Source: CAZBYL01 sp964496275
GTDB taxonomy: Bacteria > Synergistota > Synergistia > Synergistales > Synergistaceae
Assembly: GCA_964496275.1 (NCBI GenBank)
Contig: CAZBYL010000063.1
Location: forward strand, 1-10,588
DNA: 10,588 nucleotides
Reading direction: 5' to 3'
Part shown: in pieces, positions 1 to 7,500 of the stretch
How positions within the stretch are numbered: the stretch's first letter is position 1
How the letters are laid out: each line of letters opens with the position of its first letter
Notes under the pieces: generated by a model
The model's database searches: none
Told to the model about the DNA's origin: nothing
Seen by the model: only the letters and a program-made list of their open reading frames with translations
Program-made: the position numbers and the translations under genes

Positions 1-909
1 ATTTGTAGTTTTGTTCCCCGCGAATGTGCAGTTTGTAATGACGGGACGGCTGCTTATCTTATTAAGGATCGCCCCGCCGGTAAACTGGGCGGTGTTGTTG
101 ATGAACGAGCAGCCTGTGATTATGGGATTGCTTGTTGTATTTGCTATAGCCCCGCCATATGCGCCTGTGGATTTGTTCTCTCGGAAAACGGTATTCTTTA
201 TGACGGGCGAGCTATTATTGTTACTTATTCCCACACCTGCGCCATTACCACTATTTTTATAGAACGTGCAGTTTGCAATAGTCGGGCTGCTGCTGCTGGA
301 CGTGCTGCCGTTGGACATGCCGCCGCCGTTGTCACCCTTTGCTCCGGTTAATGTAAAGCCGTCGAGTACGGTGTCCGCGGATGTCGCGTCGTTACCGCCT
401 TTGACGATACTGAAATTACCGCCGTTGCCGTTCAAAATCGTCGCATGGTCCGCGCTCATCGGGTATGCCATCATACTGTGTATATCACGCGACGCGATTG
501 ACGTTTCGTCACCTTTGAAGCCGCCGTAGACTTTGGCTTTTGCCGTGAGGTTCAGAGCTGCGCTGCGTTCGTATTCGCCTGCCTTGACCCAGACTTGGAC
601 GCCGTCGTCCGCACTTGCGGCGGATTGGTTGATAGCAGTTTGCAGGTCACCGGAGGCATAGGCATATTCCCAGCTTGAACCTCGCGGGTGATCTATCGTT
701 CCTGCACTGCCGCCCTCAACGGTAACATAAATAACATTGTCAGGCCCGGTGACAGCCTCCGACCTCATCATTAAAAAAGACGCCGCCGCGATAAATAATA
801 CCGCCGTCAGGATATAGAGGTTGAAACGTTTGCTGCGGAGAGTGTTTTTGCCCGATGCCGGACTATCCGACACAGGTCTGTTTGCGTTGCCATCAGTTGA
901 GTGTTCCAT
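1..909 (-). CDS. Right-handed beta-helix repeat protein, 5' part only (runs off the left edge)
   Basis: An open frame of 303 codons runs from ATG at 909 to the window edge with no stop. The start is supported by an AAGGAA Shine-Dalgarno sequence at 915-920, 5 nt away. Residues 1-29 are polar and basic. Residues 30-48 form one hydrophobic segment (LYILTAVLFIAAASFLMM), read as a signal peptide with a long n-region or an uncleaved anchor. Residues 58-135 hold the motif seen before parallel beta-helices in secreted proteins, with DLQTAINQS, VWVKAGEY and AKVYGGFKGDET. From about residue 180 there are beta-helix rungs about 26 residues apart: IANCTFYKN, VIKNTVFREN, IITGCSFINN and VITNCTFAGN, each preceded by a Gly/Asn/Ser-rich turn. 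This layout is typical of exported surface proteins (Pmp-like or pectate-lyase-like folds). The substrate or partner is unknown, and the C-terminal sorting or autotransporter part lies outside the window. Nothing in the visible part shows enzymatic activity. Confidence 0.85.
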   Translation of the reverse strand, partial: MEHSTDGNANRPVSDSPASGKNTLRSKRFNLYILTAVLFIAAASFLMMRSEAVTGPDNVIYVTVEGGSAGTIDHPRGSSWEYAYASGDLQTAINQSAASADDGVQVWVKAGEYERSAALNLTAKAKVYGGFKGDETSIASRDIHSMMAYPMSADHATILNGNGGNFSIVKGGNDATSADTVLDGFTLTGAKGDNGGGMSNGSTSSSSSPTIANCTFYKNSGNGAGVGISNNNSSPVIKNTVFRENKSTGAYGGAIANTTSNPIITGCSFINNTAQFTGGAILNKISSRPVITNCTFAGNKTTN

Positions 910-959
910 TATCATTCCTTCTCGGAAAAAATATTCAAAACCGACAAGCCGCCGATGCA

Positions 960-965
960 ATTATA
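960..965 (-). promoter_or_regulatory. Possible -10 box for the beta-helix gene
   Basis: A consensus TATAAT reads on the minus strand about 50 bp before the ATG at 909. There is no recognisable -35 hexamer at 16-18 bp, so this is only a candidate. The surrounding AT-rich DNA (about 960-1020) offers other weak -10-like strings. Confidence 0.3.
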
Positions 966-1192
966 CGCCTGTGTTTGTTTTACGGATATATAATAAAAAA
1001 TATTTCCGCTAAAAATCAGATTCAATGCTTATGCCGCCGCACCGCCCGCAATAATTATCCCAGATAAATTTCATCAGCCTGTATGTCGCCTGCGGTTCAG
1101 CAAACAGCCCCCGAGGGCGAGAGTAAAGTCAAGGGCAAGAGCAGGGGCAAAGTCAAGAGCAAGGGTGTAAAGTCAAAAACCAAAGGTCAAGT
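966..1192. other. Non-coding stretch with a low-complexity tract
   Basis: I see no gene here. Positions about 1120-1180 are a purine-biased, imperfectly repetitive tract built from words such as AAAGTCAAG and GGGCAAGAGC. It ends with CCAAAGGTCAAG, directly against the inverted two-hairpin element at 1193. A near-identical CCAAGGTCAAG lies in the same place beside the other inverted copy at 10319, so this edge belongs to the repeat family and is not random filler. Confidence 0.55.
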
Positions 1193-1320
1193 GCACCCCT
1201 CATCCGTCTGCGGAAGTCCATCCGCAGCCACCTTCTAGGTGTAACAACCGGCCGATTCGCACAAAACGCAAAAACATCGTTTTGGCTCTCTGGCCGCCCA
1301 CAAAGGGGGAAGGCTTTGAA
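1193..1320 (-). repeat. Two-hairpin dispersed repeat element, inverted copy 1 (interrupted)
   Basis: This stretch matches the copy at 10319-10386 in the same orientation: it starts GCACCCCTCATCCGTCTGCG and ends near GGGGGAAGGCTTTGAA. Read on the minus strand the element would have a CCTTCCCC/GGGGAAGG hairpin followed by a second hairpin with stem TGCGGA/TCCGCA. About 63 bp (roughly 1235-1297) are inserted in the first hairpin, just after CCACCTT. The insert contains an AAAACG/CGTTTT inverted repeat and an ACCGGCC word also found at the edge of the neighbouring unit. Confidence 0.75.
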
Positions 1321-1323
1321 AAC

Positions 1324-1441
1324 ACCGGCCTGTATAAATTGGACACGTCGGAGGTTTTTCTTGTTCTTGAATGTTTCACAAACTGAACAAATTCAAAAAA
1401 CTATAGTCAAAAGCAAACTTACCGCATATTAAACAACGCTT
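1324..1441 (+). repeat. ~115-bp dispersed unit, copy A
   Basis: This starts ACCGGCCTGTATAAATTGGA and is shared with copies at 10067-10180 and 10391-10494. All three copies hold the word TTCTTGTTC (last C variable in context), an AAACT-AACAAATTCAAAA segment, CTAYAGTC and AAACTT. A TTGTTC/GAACAA inverted repeat lies in the middle. No open frame is conserved among copies. The TGTATAAATTGGACA start resembles the TG...GGACA ends of IS3-group insertion sequences, so the unit could descend from an IS end. That origin is inference. Confidence 0.8.
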
Positions 1442-1500
1442 TTAAAGCCTTCCCCCCGTTGTAGGGAAGGTGGCGGCGGACGCTTTTCCGCAGACCGTTA
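1442..1500 (+). repeat. Two-hairpin dispersed repeat element, forward copy 1 (3' end missing)
   Basis: This matches 10181-10246: TTAAAGCCTTCCCC, then a GGGAAGGTGGC word that closes the first hairpin, then a second hairpin with stem GCGGA/TCCGC. It diverges after GCAGACCG, where the other copies continue with GATGAGGGGTGC. The break lies about 10 bp before the operator of the antitoxin gene, so either the element end eroded or the promoter segment replaced it. Confidence 0.75.
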
Positions 1501-1511
1501 GCAAGAGATAT

Positions 1512-1558
1512 TACAAATATGTAATGATTAGTATTGATTTTTTCATTACATATTTGTA
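1512..1558 (+). promoter_or_regulatory. Inverted-repeat operator of the antitoxin gene
   Basis: TACAAATATGTAATGA at 1512-1527 is the exact reverse complement of 1543-1558, giving 16-bp arms separated by 15 bp. Each arm is itself nearly palindromic (ATTACA-N4-TGTAAT). The right arm overlaps the promoter spacer and -10 box, and the left arm lies just upstream of the -35. RelB/DinJ antitoxins are known to bind such palindromes through ribbon-helix-helix dimers and repress their own promoter. Autoregulation here is therefore a strong inference. Confidence 0.8.
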
Positions 1559-1562
1559 TAAT
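1534..1562 (+). promoter_or_regulatory. Sigma70-type promoter of the antitoxin gene
   Basis: TTGATT (1534-1539) and a perfect TATAAT (1557-1562) are separated by 17 bp, ahead of the antitoxin start at 1587. The -10 box overlaps the right arm of the inverted repeat, as expected for a repressible promoter. Confidence 0.75.
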
Positions 1563-1586
1563 GATCTCAAGAAAGGGGTGTCGGAT

Positions 1587-1853
1587 ATGGCACATGCGGT
1601 GAATGTAAACTTTCGTATGGATGAGGATTTGAAGAAGAGCATGGAGTCGGTTTGTTCGGAGATGGGGCTTTCCATGACCGCTGCATTTACGATTTTTGCA
1701 AAGAAAGTCAGCAGAGAGAAGCGCATCCCATTTGAGATTTCGGCCGACCCTTTTTACTCGGAAAGCAATATAAGACATTTAGAAAATATTATGCGTAACA
1801 TAAAAGAAGGCAAGGCACACTTCACCGAACACGAGTTGATTGAGGCGGAGTAA
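1587..1853 (+). CDS. RelB/DinJ-family antitoxin, apparently without a partner toxin
   Basis: This 88-residue protein starts at ATG 1587, with an AAAGGGG Shine-Dalgarno 8 nt upstream. The frame stays open back to 1470, but that upstream part lies in repeat and promoter DNA and is not coding. Residues 4-10 (AVNVNFR) form the DNA-binding beta strand of a ribbon-helix-helix fold. They are followed by MDEDLKKSMESVCSEMGLSM and TAAFTIFAKKVSREKRIPFE, a pattern diagnostic of RelB/DinJ antitoxins. The C-terminal third (HLENIMRNIKEGKAHFTEHE) is the part that usually wraps the toxin. In the family the antitoxin neutralises a RelE/YafQ-type mRNA endonuclease encoded just downstream. Here a terminator follows the stop codon and the next gene is the convergent pbpC, so no toxin is present. 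It may be a remnant, or it may control a toxin elsewhere. Confidence 0.9.
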   Translation: MAHAVNVNFRMDEDLKKSMESVCSEMGLSMTAAFTIFAKKVSREKRIPFEISADPFYSESNIRHLENIMRNIKEGKAHFTEHELIEAE

Positions 1854-1894
1854 TTTATATCGTTTCCTGCCGAGGGCACTATGACGATTAGGAG

Positions 1895-1922
1895 GGAGGG
1901 CTGAAACAGCTCTCCTTTTTTT
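1895..1922 (+). terminator. Intrinsic terminator of the antitoxin gene
   Basis: The stem GGAGGGCTG/CAGCTCTCC (9 bp, one G-T pair) has an AAA loop and is followed directly by seven T. It lies 42 bp after the antitoxin stop codon and closes a one-gene transcript. No T-run supports it on the minus strand, so it would not clearly stop pbpC transcription. Confidence 0.85.
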
Positions 1923-1953
1923 GTATTATCATAATCTCCGTACATGCCAATAA

Positions 1954-1985
1954 TCCGCAGACTCGTGAGGGGGCGCTTTTGGGTT
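1954..1985 (+). repeat. Decayed fragment of the two-hairpin element's right end
   Basis: CCGCAGACTCGTGAGGGGGC followed by GCTTTTGGGTTT resembles the right end of the forward element at 10228-10258 (GACGGATGAGGGGTGC, then TTTTGGGTTTT). It lies between the two convergent genes. It may be the displaced 3' end that is missing from the copy at 1442-1500. Confidence 0.45.
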
Positions 1986-2035
1986 TGATGAAGGCTTAGA
2001 GGATTTTTATTTTCCCTTCCTGTCCGATGCTCTGT

Positions 2036-4333
2036 TTATGGTATTTCTTCCAACACCGGGAGGTTTTCTTCGGCGGGGGCTTTTTTGGGTTCTTCGGCTT
2101 TTATTGTGACGCTTGCGCTGTTTCCTGCGTCGTCTGTTACGGAGATTGTGTGGCGGCCTTTTTTCATTTTCCAGAATAGGCTTTTGCCGTTTTGTTCTTC
2201 TATGAGTGTGCCGTCCGCGAACCAGTAGAGGGAGCCGCTGCCTCCTTCGGCTATCAGGGGGAGGCGGTCTCTTCCTTCGGCTATTTCGTAGACGCCGCTT
2301 TTTCTCGGTGAGATTATCGTGATGCTGTCCTGTATTTTTTCTTCTCTGTTTTTGGCATCGGCAAAGAAACCTTCCAGCTCAGGCGGCCATTTTATTGCGG
2401 CGCGCCCGTTTTCCATGACGTGGAGCGTGCAGGTTTCCGTTGATGATACTCCCTCGATGAAGAGTCCTTTTGAGGTTTGCGGGCATAGGGAGCTTACCGC
2501 CATTCCGGATAGGGAGCAGACGGGGCGGGTTTTTACGTTTTTCGGGAGGTCAAACCATTTTGCGCCGCGCGGGGTGAGTTTTCTCATTATGCGAACCGCC
2601 GCGGGGGCGGCCGTTTTTAGGCCCACTAAGGCTTGGCCGGGTTTGCCTGATGGGTCTCCGAACCATACTGCGAGTGTGTATTTTTTTGTTACTGCAGCCG
2701 TCCATGCGTCGCGCATTCCGTAGGATGTGCCTGTTTTGAAGGCTATGTTTGTGCCGTCCTCACCGAAGATTTCTTTGTATAGGGGCATGAGTCTGCCTGT
2801 GTCTTTCAGTATGTCGAGCACCAGGGCGCAGGCGGCGGGGGATATTTGGCTGTTTCCTTTTTCCGTTTTGTCGGCTTCCGTCCATTTCAGCGGCGCGTCG
2901 CTGCCTTTTTCCGCAAGCGCTCTGTATGAGTGAGCGAGTTCGAGCGGGGTTATTTCGCAGCCGCCCAGCGCCAAGCTGTCTCCGTACCAGTCCGCGTCAT
3001 GGGTGAAGTGTGTGAAGCCGAGCCGTCTGTATAGGTCCATGGTGCGGCGGCTGCCTTCGTTTCTCATTGCGCGCACGGCAGGGACGTTGAGCGAGTCGGC
3101 GAGAGCTGCGCGAACCGTGACGGGGCCTCTGTAGTGTCTGTCGTAGTTTCGCGGCGCGCCGCCGCCCATGAGCATGGGGCTGTCCGCGGTCATTGTTTCG
3201 GGGGTGAGGCGGCCGGATTCAAATCCGAGCGCGTATATGAAGGGTTTGAGTACGGAGCCGGGGGATCGCGGCGAGTCTGCGCAGTCCACCCATGATGCGT
3301 CTGTGAGTGTGTTTTCTCTTGCGTTGCCGATGTAGGCGCGGACGGCTCCGGTTTCGTTTTCGACGAGCACCGCCGCCGCCGTGACAGAGTAGGGCAGGGC
3401 GTTCAGCGACATTGTGAGTTCTGTTTTTATGATTTCCTGCGCCGTTCTGTCGATGGTTGAGCGAATGCGTCCGAAGCGGTCGCGGTTTTGCAGCACCCCG
3501 CTGTTTTTGACGACCATTTCTGATGCCATTCTGTATTCTCCCGGTATTGCGTTTCGTTCTTTGGGGATTGTTTCGGCTTTTGCCCTTTCGATTTCGGCTT
3601 TTGTTGCGGCGCCCCGTTCCGCGAGTGTGTCGAGCAGGCGGTTTCTGAGTTCGAGAGCCCGTTTTGGGTGTCTGTCGGGTCTGTAGTATGAGGGGCCTCT
3701 GAGTATGCCGATAAGGAGCGCGGCTTCCGCAAGAGAGAGGTCTGCCGCCGGTTTTGCGAACCATGCGAGGGATGCGGCCTCTACCCCCCTTATGTTGCCT
3801 CCGAAGGGGGCGCGGTTTAGGTAGAGTTCGAGTATTCCGTCTTTTGTGAGGAATTGTTCGAGCTGCCACGCCTGCCAAAATTCTATGAGTTTGTTGGGTA
3901 TGGTCCTTTTTCTCTCTATCGCAAGGCGTATTACCTGGCTTGTGATGGTGGAGCCGCCCGAGATTGTTTCGCCGGAACGGCTGTTTTGCAGCGCCGCGCG
4001 GATTATTGCGGCGGCGTCTATTCCTCTGTGTGTGTAGAAGCGTCTGTCCTCGAGCGCGACCGCTGCGGCAGGGAGCCAGCGTCCCATTTTTTCCAGGGGT
4101 ATGGGCATAGACCACTCTTCCTGCGAGGAGAGGGTTCCCGTCATGGGTCTGCCGCTGCTGTCTGTCACGACGGCCGAGACTTGCCATGTGCAGACTTTTT
4201 TGTATGGGAAGGAGAGTGTGAGGAGCAGCATTCCGCATAGAAGGAAGAGAAGGGGGGCCGTGCTTTTGCTTTTTTTCGCGGACACCGCAAGTTTTTTCAG
4301 TTGTTCCGACGCAGCGGTAATTATTTTTTTCAA
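2036..4333 (-). CDS. pbpC: Penicillin-binding protein 1C (bifunctional glycosyltransferase/transpeptidase)
   Basis: This 765-residue inner-membrane enzyme polymerises lipid II and, in principle, crosslinks peptidoglycan; its length is close to E. coli PbpC. I start it at TTG 4333, which has a GAGAGGGG Shine-Dalgarno 9 nt upstream. The longer frame to 4387 would begin inside a hairpin and has no ribosome site. Residues 26-42 form the membrane anchor. The family 51 glycosyltransferase domain shows LEDRRFYTHRGID with catalytic Glu95, GGSTITSQ (126-133), a likely second Glu151 and ILELYLNRAPFGGN. The transpeptidase domain shows SVLK (Ser360, Lys363), SLN (414-416) and KTGT (533-536), so all active-site motifs are intact. 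Residues about 670-745 fit the PBP1C C-terminal domain. It lies downstream of the macroglobulin gene, the pairing known from many Gram-negative bacteria. No clear terminator follows its stop. Confidence 0.95.
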   Translation of the reverse strand: MKKIITAASEQLKKLAVSAKKSKSTAPLLFLLCGMLLLTLSFPYKKVCTWQVSAVVTDSSGRPMTGTLSSQEEWSMPIPLEKMGRWLPAAAVALEDRRFYTHRGIDAAAIIRAALQNSRSGETISGGSTITSQVIRLAIERKRTIPNKLIEFWQAWQLEQFLTKDGILELYLNRAPFGGNIRGVEAASLAWFAKPAADLSLAEAALLIGILRGPSYYRPDRHPKRALELRNRLLDTLAERGAATKAEIERAKAETIPKERNAIPGEYRMASEMVVKNSGVLQNRDRFGRIRSTIDRTAQEIIKTELTMSLNALPYSVTAAAVLVENETGAVRAYIGNARENTLTDASWVDCADSPRSPGSVLKPFIYALGFESGRLTPETMTADSPMLMGGGAPRNYDRHYRGPVTVRAALADSLNVPAVRAMRNEGSRRTMDLYRRLGFTHFTHDADWYGDSLALGGCEITPLELAHSYRALAEKGSDAPLKWTEADKTEKGNSQISPAACALVLDILKDTGRLMPLYKEIFGEDGTNIAFKTGTSYGMRDAWTAAVTKKYTLAVWFGDPSGKPGQALVGLKTAAPAAVRIMRKLTPRGAKWFDLPKNVKTRPVCSLSGMAVSSLCPQTSKGLFIEGVSSTETCTLHVMENGRAAIKWPPELEGFFADAKNREEKIQDSITIISPRKSGVYEIAEGRDRLPLIAEGGSGSLYWFADGTLIEEQNGKSLFWKMKKGRHTISVTDDAGNSASVTIKAEEPKKAPAEENLPVLEEIP

Positions 4334-4371
4334 CTTGCGTTTCCCCTCTCTTTTTAATTTTTCGGTTTGAG

Positions 4372-4414
4372 ACTCCGCACACCGCAAGGTTTGAGCGCGG
4401 TGTGCGGAGTTTTT
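4372..4414 (+). terminator. Strong hairpin between the macroglobulin gene and pbpC
   Basis: ACTCCGCACACCGC (4372-4385) pairs perfectly over 14 bp with 4397-4410 around an 11-nt loop, and T4410-T4414 follow on the plus strand. As drawn it is a textbook intrinsic terminator for plus-strand (antisense) transcription. The genes on both sides run on the minus strand, where the hairpin has no following T-run. In the sense mRNA it could instead attenuate, or protect and process, the transcript between the two cistrons. It lies 39 bp before the pbpC start. Confidence 0.7.
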
Positions 4415-4416
4415 GT

Positions 4417-4454
4417 CTGCCGCGAGGTCTGAGAACAGAGTTTTGCGGCGGCAG
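4417..4454. other. Second imperfect hairpin in the macroglobulin-pbpC spacer
   Basis: CTGCCGC (4417-4423) pairs with GCGGCAG (4448-4454), and TCTG-AGAA-CAGA forms a small inner stem. It lies immediately next to the 14-bp hairpin, so the 201-bp spacer holds two adjacent structures. The rest of the spacer up to the macroglobulin stop at 4535 shows no gene. Confidence 0.45.
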
Positions 4455-4534
4455 AGCTAAGGTGCGCGGCGTTTGAAACGGATTTTGACGTTTCGCAGCA
4501 TGGCCGCGTGCCGGTAGAATTTTTCGGGCGCGAT

Positions 4535-7500
4535 TTACTTTTCTCTTGTTATTTCCATTTTGCCGCCGCCCGTGAGGCTTGATACGGCAGGGTCGTACAT
4601 ACATTCCGCGGAGGTTTGCGGTACTGTGAATTTGCCTTCCGTCACGGCACGAAGCGACGCACGCCAGACTATCGGTTTTTCAAGGCGGTTTATGTAGAGG
4701 ATAAGGCGGTCGTCTCTGGCTTCGGCTCTGATGTTTGCGCTCTCCGCCATGTCCTCATCGTTCCCTCTGTTTTGCGCAGTGTATGACGCTTTTTCAATTT
4801 CAAGCCCTGCGGCAAGGGGCATGACGACTACGACTTCTTTGAGCGCGCCGGCCTTGGGCTTGACGGTTATCGATGCCGTGAGCGCTGTGCCCCGCTTGAT
4901 TTTTTCCCCTGCGGCGCGTCCGTTTCTGTCCGATAGGGAGACTCGGACTTCCACGCCGCTGTCACTGTTTTTCACCGGAACGGCCGGTACGCCGTGTACG
5001 CTCCAGGCCGCAAAGAGTTGGGATTTTCCGCTGTTTTCCGCTGTCACAGTACCGGCCTTTTTGATGTATGGCGCGGCTTTCGGATTTTTCGCGTCCACAG
5101 CGCCGATATTTTTGCCGTCCGCTGTGAGAGTTCCCTTAGGTTCCGCGGGCATTTGCGCGGCGCGGAAGTATTTTGACAGAGCAAGCATGGAGATTCCCGC
5201 CTCCTGCGTGTTGTAGTATTTTACATGTTTCAGCTTTTCCGTAAGAGAGACCGCCGCAGATACCGCATCGGCTCCCTTTGGGTCTATGTGGCAGTATGCG
5301 AGAAGCGCCAGACCGGCGTTTCTTATGTCGGAATCGTAGTTGTTCGTTCCGCCCGGGACTTTTTTCAATATTTCAAGCTTTTTGCCGAGGATTGCGGAAG
5401 CCTCTTTCTTCTGCCCCGCTGCGGCATAGGCGGAGGCAAGGTAGAGTCTGCCCGATGAGTCGAGGGAGCCCGATTTGTCTCTTATGCTCTCCATCCAGCC
5501 GAGCGGCGCGTCTTTTGCGAGGGCCAGCACGTAGCAGGCGTAGGCGCGCCGTGTGAGAGTTTCGCGCCACTGCTCTTCGTTGTTCGGATTTTCCGGCGAT
5601 ACGGAGAGCAGGCGGCGCACGTAGGTCATCGCCTGTTTCATCGTCTCTCCGGGAACTCTTATTCCGGCGCGCTGCGCCTCTGTCAAAAGGTGCGCCGCGT
5701 ATATCGAGTCAAAGGGCTCGGACCATGATTCGCCCTGCCAGCTTACAAAGCCGCCGTCGTAGTTTTGCAGTGCGTAGATTTTTTCCAGCCTCTTCATAAG
5801 AGACGCGCGAACCGCCTTGTCATTGGCAAGCGCGGGGTCTGCGGCGCGGGCTATGTCCTGACCTACAAGGAGCGGCCACGCGGAAGATGTTGTCTGCTCA
5901 AGGCAGCCGTGCGGATATGTAATGAGGTAGGAAGCAAGCTCGGACATCCCGACAGAGGGCATTGCGGAGAGCAGCACGGTTCCGCCGAACGTACCGCTGT
6001 ACCAGCCGCTTGGAATGTTCATCGCAAGTTTTTCTCCCGGCTTCACCACGTAGTAGCCGCTCTTGGACGCTCTCGGCGCGGCAGGGCGCACTGCTATTTC
6101 TATATTTGATTTTTGAGTGCCGCCGCTCCATGACGTTATGTAGGTGACATCCGCCTTGCCCGCGCCCTCCGCCTTAAACGCGAGGGGGAAAAATACCGAT
6201 TTTCCCGGCGCTATGTCCGCTCTGTACTCGGATTTTCCGATGAGCTTCAAGGGGCCCTTTGTCTCTATCTTTAATGATACGGAATCCGCCTTTGATTTCT
6301 TGTTGAAAATCTGGCAGGGTACGGAAATTTCGTCATTCGGCGCAAGTATTCTTGGCAGAGACGGCTCCGTTACAATGTCCCTGTTTATATCCACGGGGCG
6401 GCTTGCGCTTCCGCTTTTATCCTCGGTCACAGCGACCGCGATAAGGCGCGCCCGACCCGCAAATTCCGGCACGACAAAGGAGAAATCACACTTGCCCGAT
6501 GCGTCGCTTCTCACCGTTTTGGCAAGAGAGAGCATTTTGAACCGCTTTGCCTGCACCGGGTTCAGACTGGAATTTTTCATCGCCATGGAGTCAGGCGCGC
6601 CGCCTCCCGCGATAAGCAGAGGCGTTTTCTTTGACTCCGGCGCGATGAGGGCGTTGTAGAGGTCGTATGTCTCCACGCCGAGACGCTTCTTCGCTGTGAA
6701 GAATTTCCACGGGTCGGGCGTCTCATAGTCTGTAAGGCCCAAAATGGCCTCATCCGTAAGCATCACGGTGATATTCGCCGCAGCTCCGCTGCCCTTTGAG
6801 TTTTTAACCGTGAGGGAAAAATCATTCTTGCCCGGCATTATCCTGCCGAAATCCCTTATCTCCACATTGAGCTTTGAATCTCTGTTGTCAACGGCAAGCA
6901 GAGCGGCTCCGTAGGCGCGTGAGCTTCCTCCGTCCTTCTGTCCGCGCACCGCGTGTGCCGTTATCCAGCCGTTCGGAAGCATATCCTCCGTAATCTTGAC
7001 GGAAAGCTCCGTTTCCTTGCCCTTCATCTGAACAACCTTGCGGCTGACCACCTTATATGTCTCTATATTGAGCATAAGCGAGCCTGAAAAGGGTGCAGAG
7101 ACCTTGACCTTTGCTGACTCTCCTACTCTGTAAATTTTCTTATCCGTTGTAATCTTGATGGTATCCGGCAGGACAGACCCTGTTTCTCCCGAACCGCCGT
7201 AAACATAAATCCATTTGGAAGCCTTTGCGCCCGTAGCCGTGTCCTCGGCGCGGAGAAGATACTTGCCGCCCTCCGACGGAGTGAACACTCCCGATGCGCG
7301 CCCGCCCGTGAGGGACAGAGTTCCTTTCTCCTTGGGCAGCAGCTCCTCCTGCACGCGGCTCTTGCTCCCGTCGCCTGTTTCGTACTTAACCGCGCGCTCC
7401 ACAACTCGGAAGAAAGAGAACTTCACACTCTTTGCGGCGGCAGGCTTACCGTCCACGCCCGCAAGCCCGACCGTGAAATTCGTCTTTGCGCCCGGCTCCG

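Noticed and set aside
11..529. Two short plus-strand frames at the left end
   Set aside because: They are antisense to the continuous beta-helix frame and consist of hydrophobic, Pro-rich shadow translation of its repeats.
1419..1778. 119-codon minus-strand open frame opposite the antitoxin
   Set aside because: It overlaps a clear antitoxin gene, its operator and the repeat element, and has no family features.
1854..2035. A remnant toxin gene after the antitoxin
   Set aside because: Only very short frames exist and none shows RelE/YafQ motifs; the terminator starts 42 bp after the antitoxin stop.
3219..4604. 461-codon minus-strand open frame overlapping pbpC
   Set aside because: It is frame-shifted relative to a well-supported pbpC, reads as low-complexity Arg/His/Asn/Pro, and crosses the intergenic spacer.
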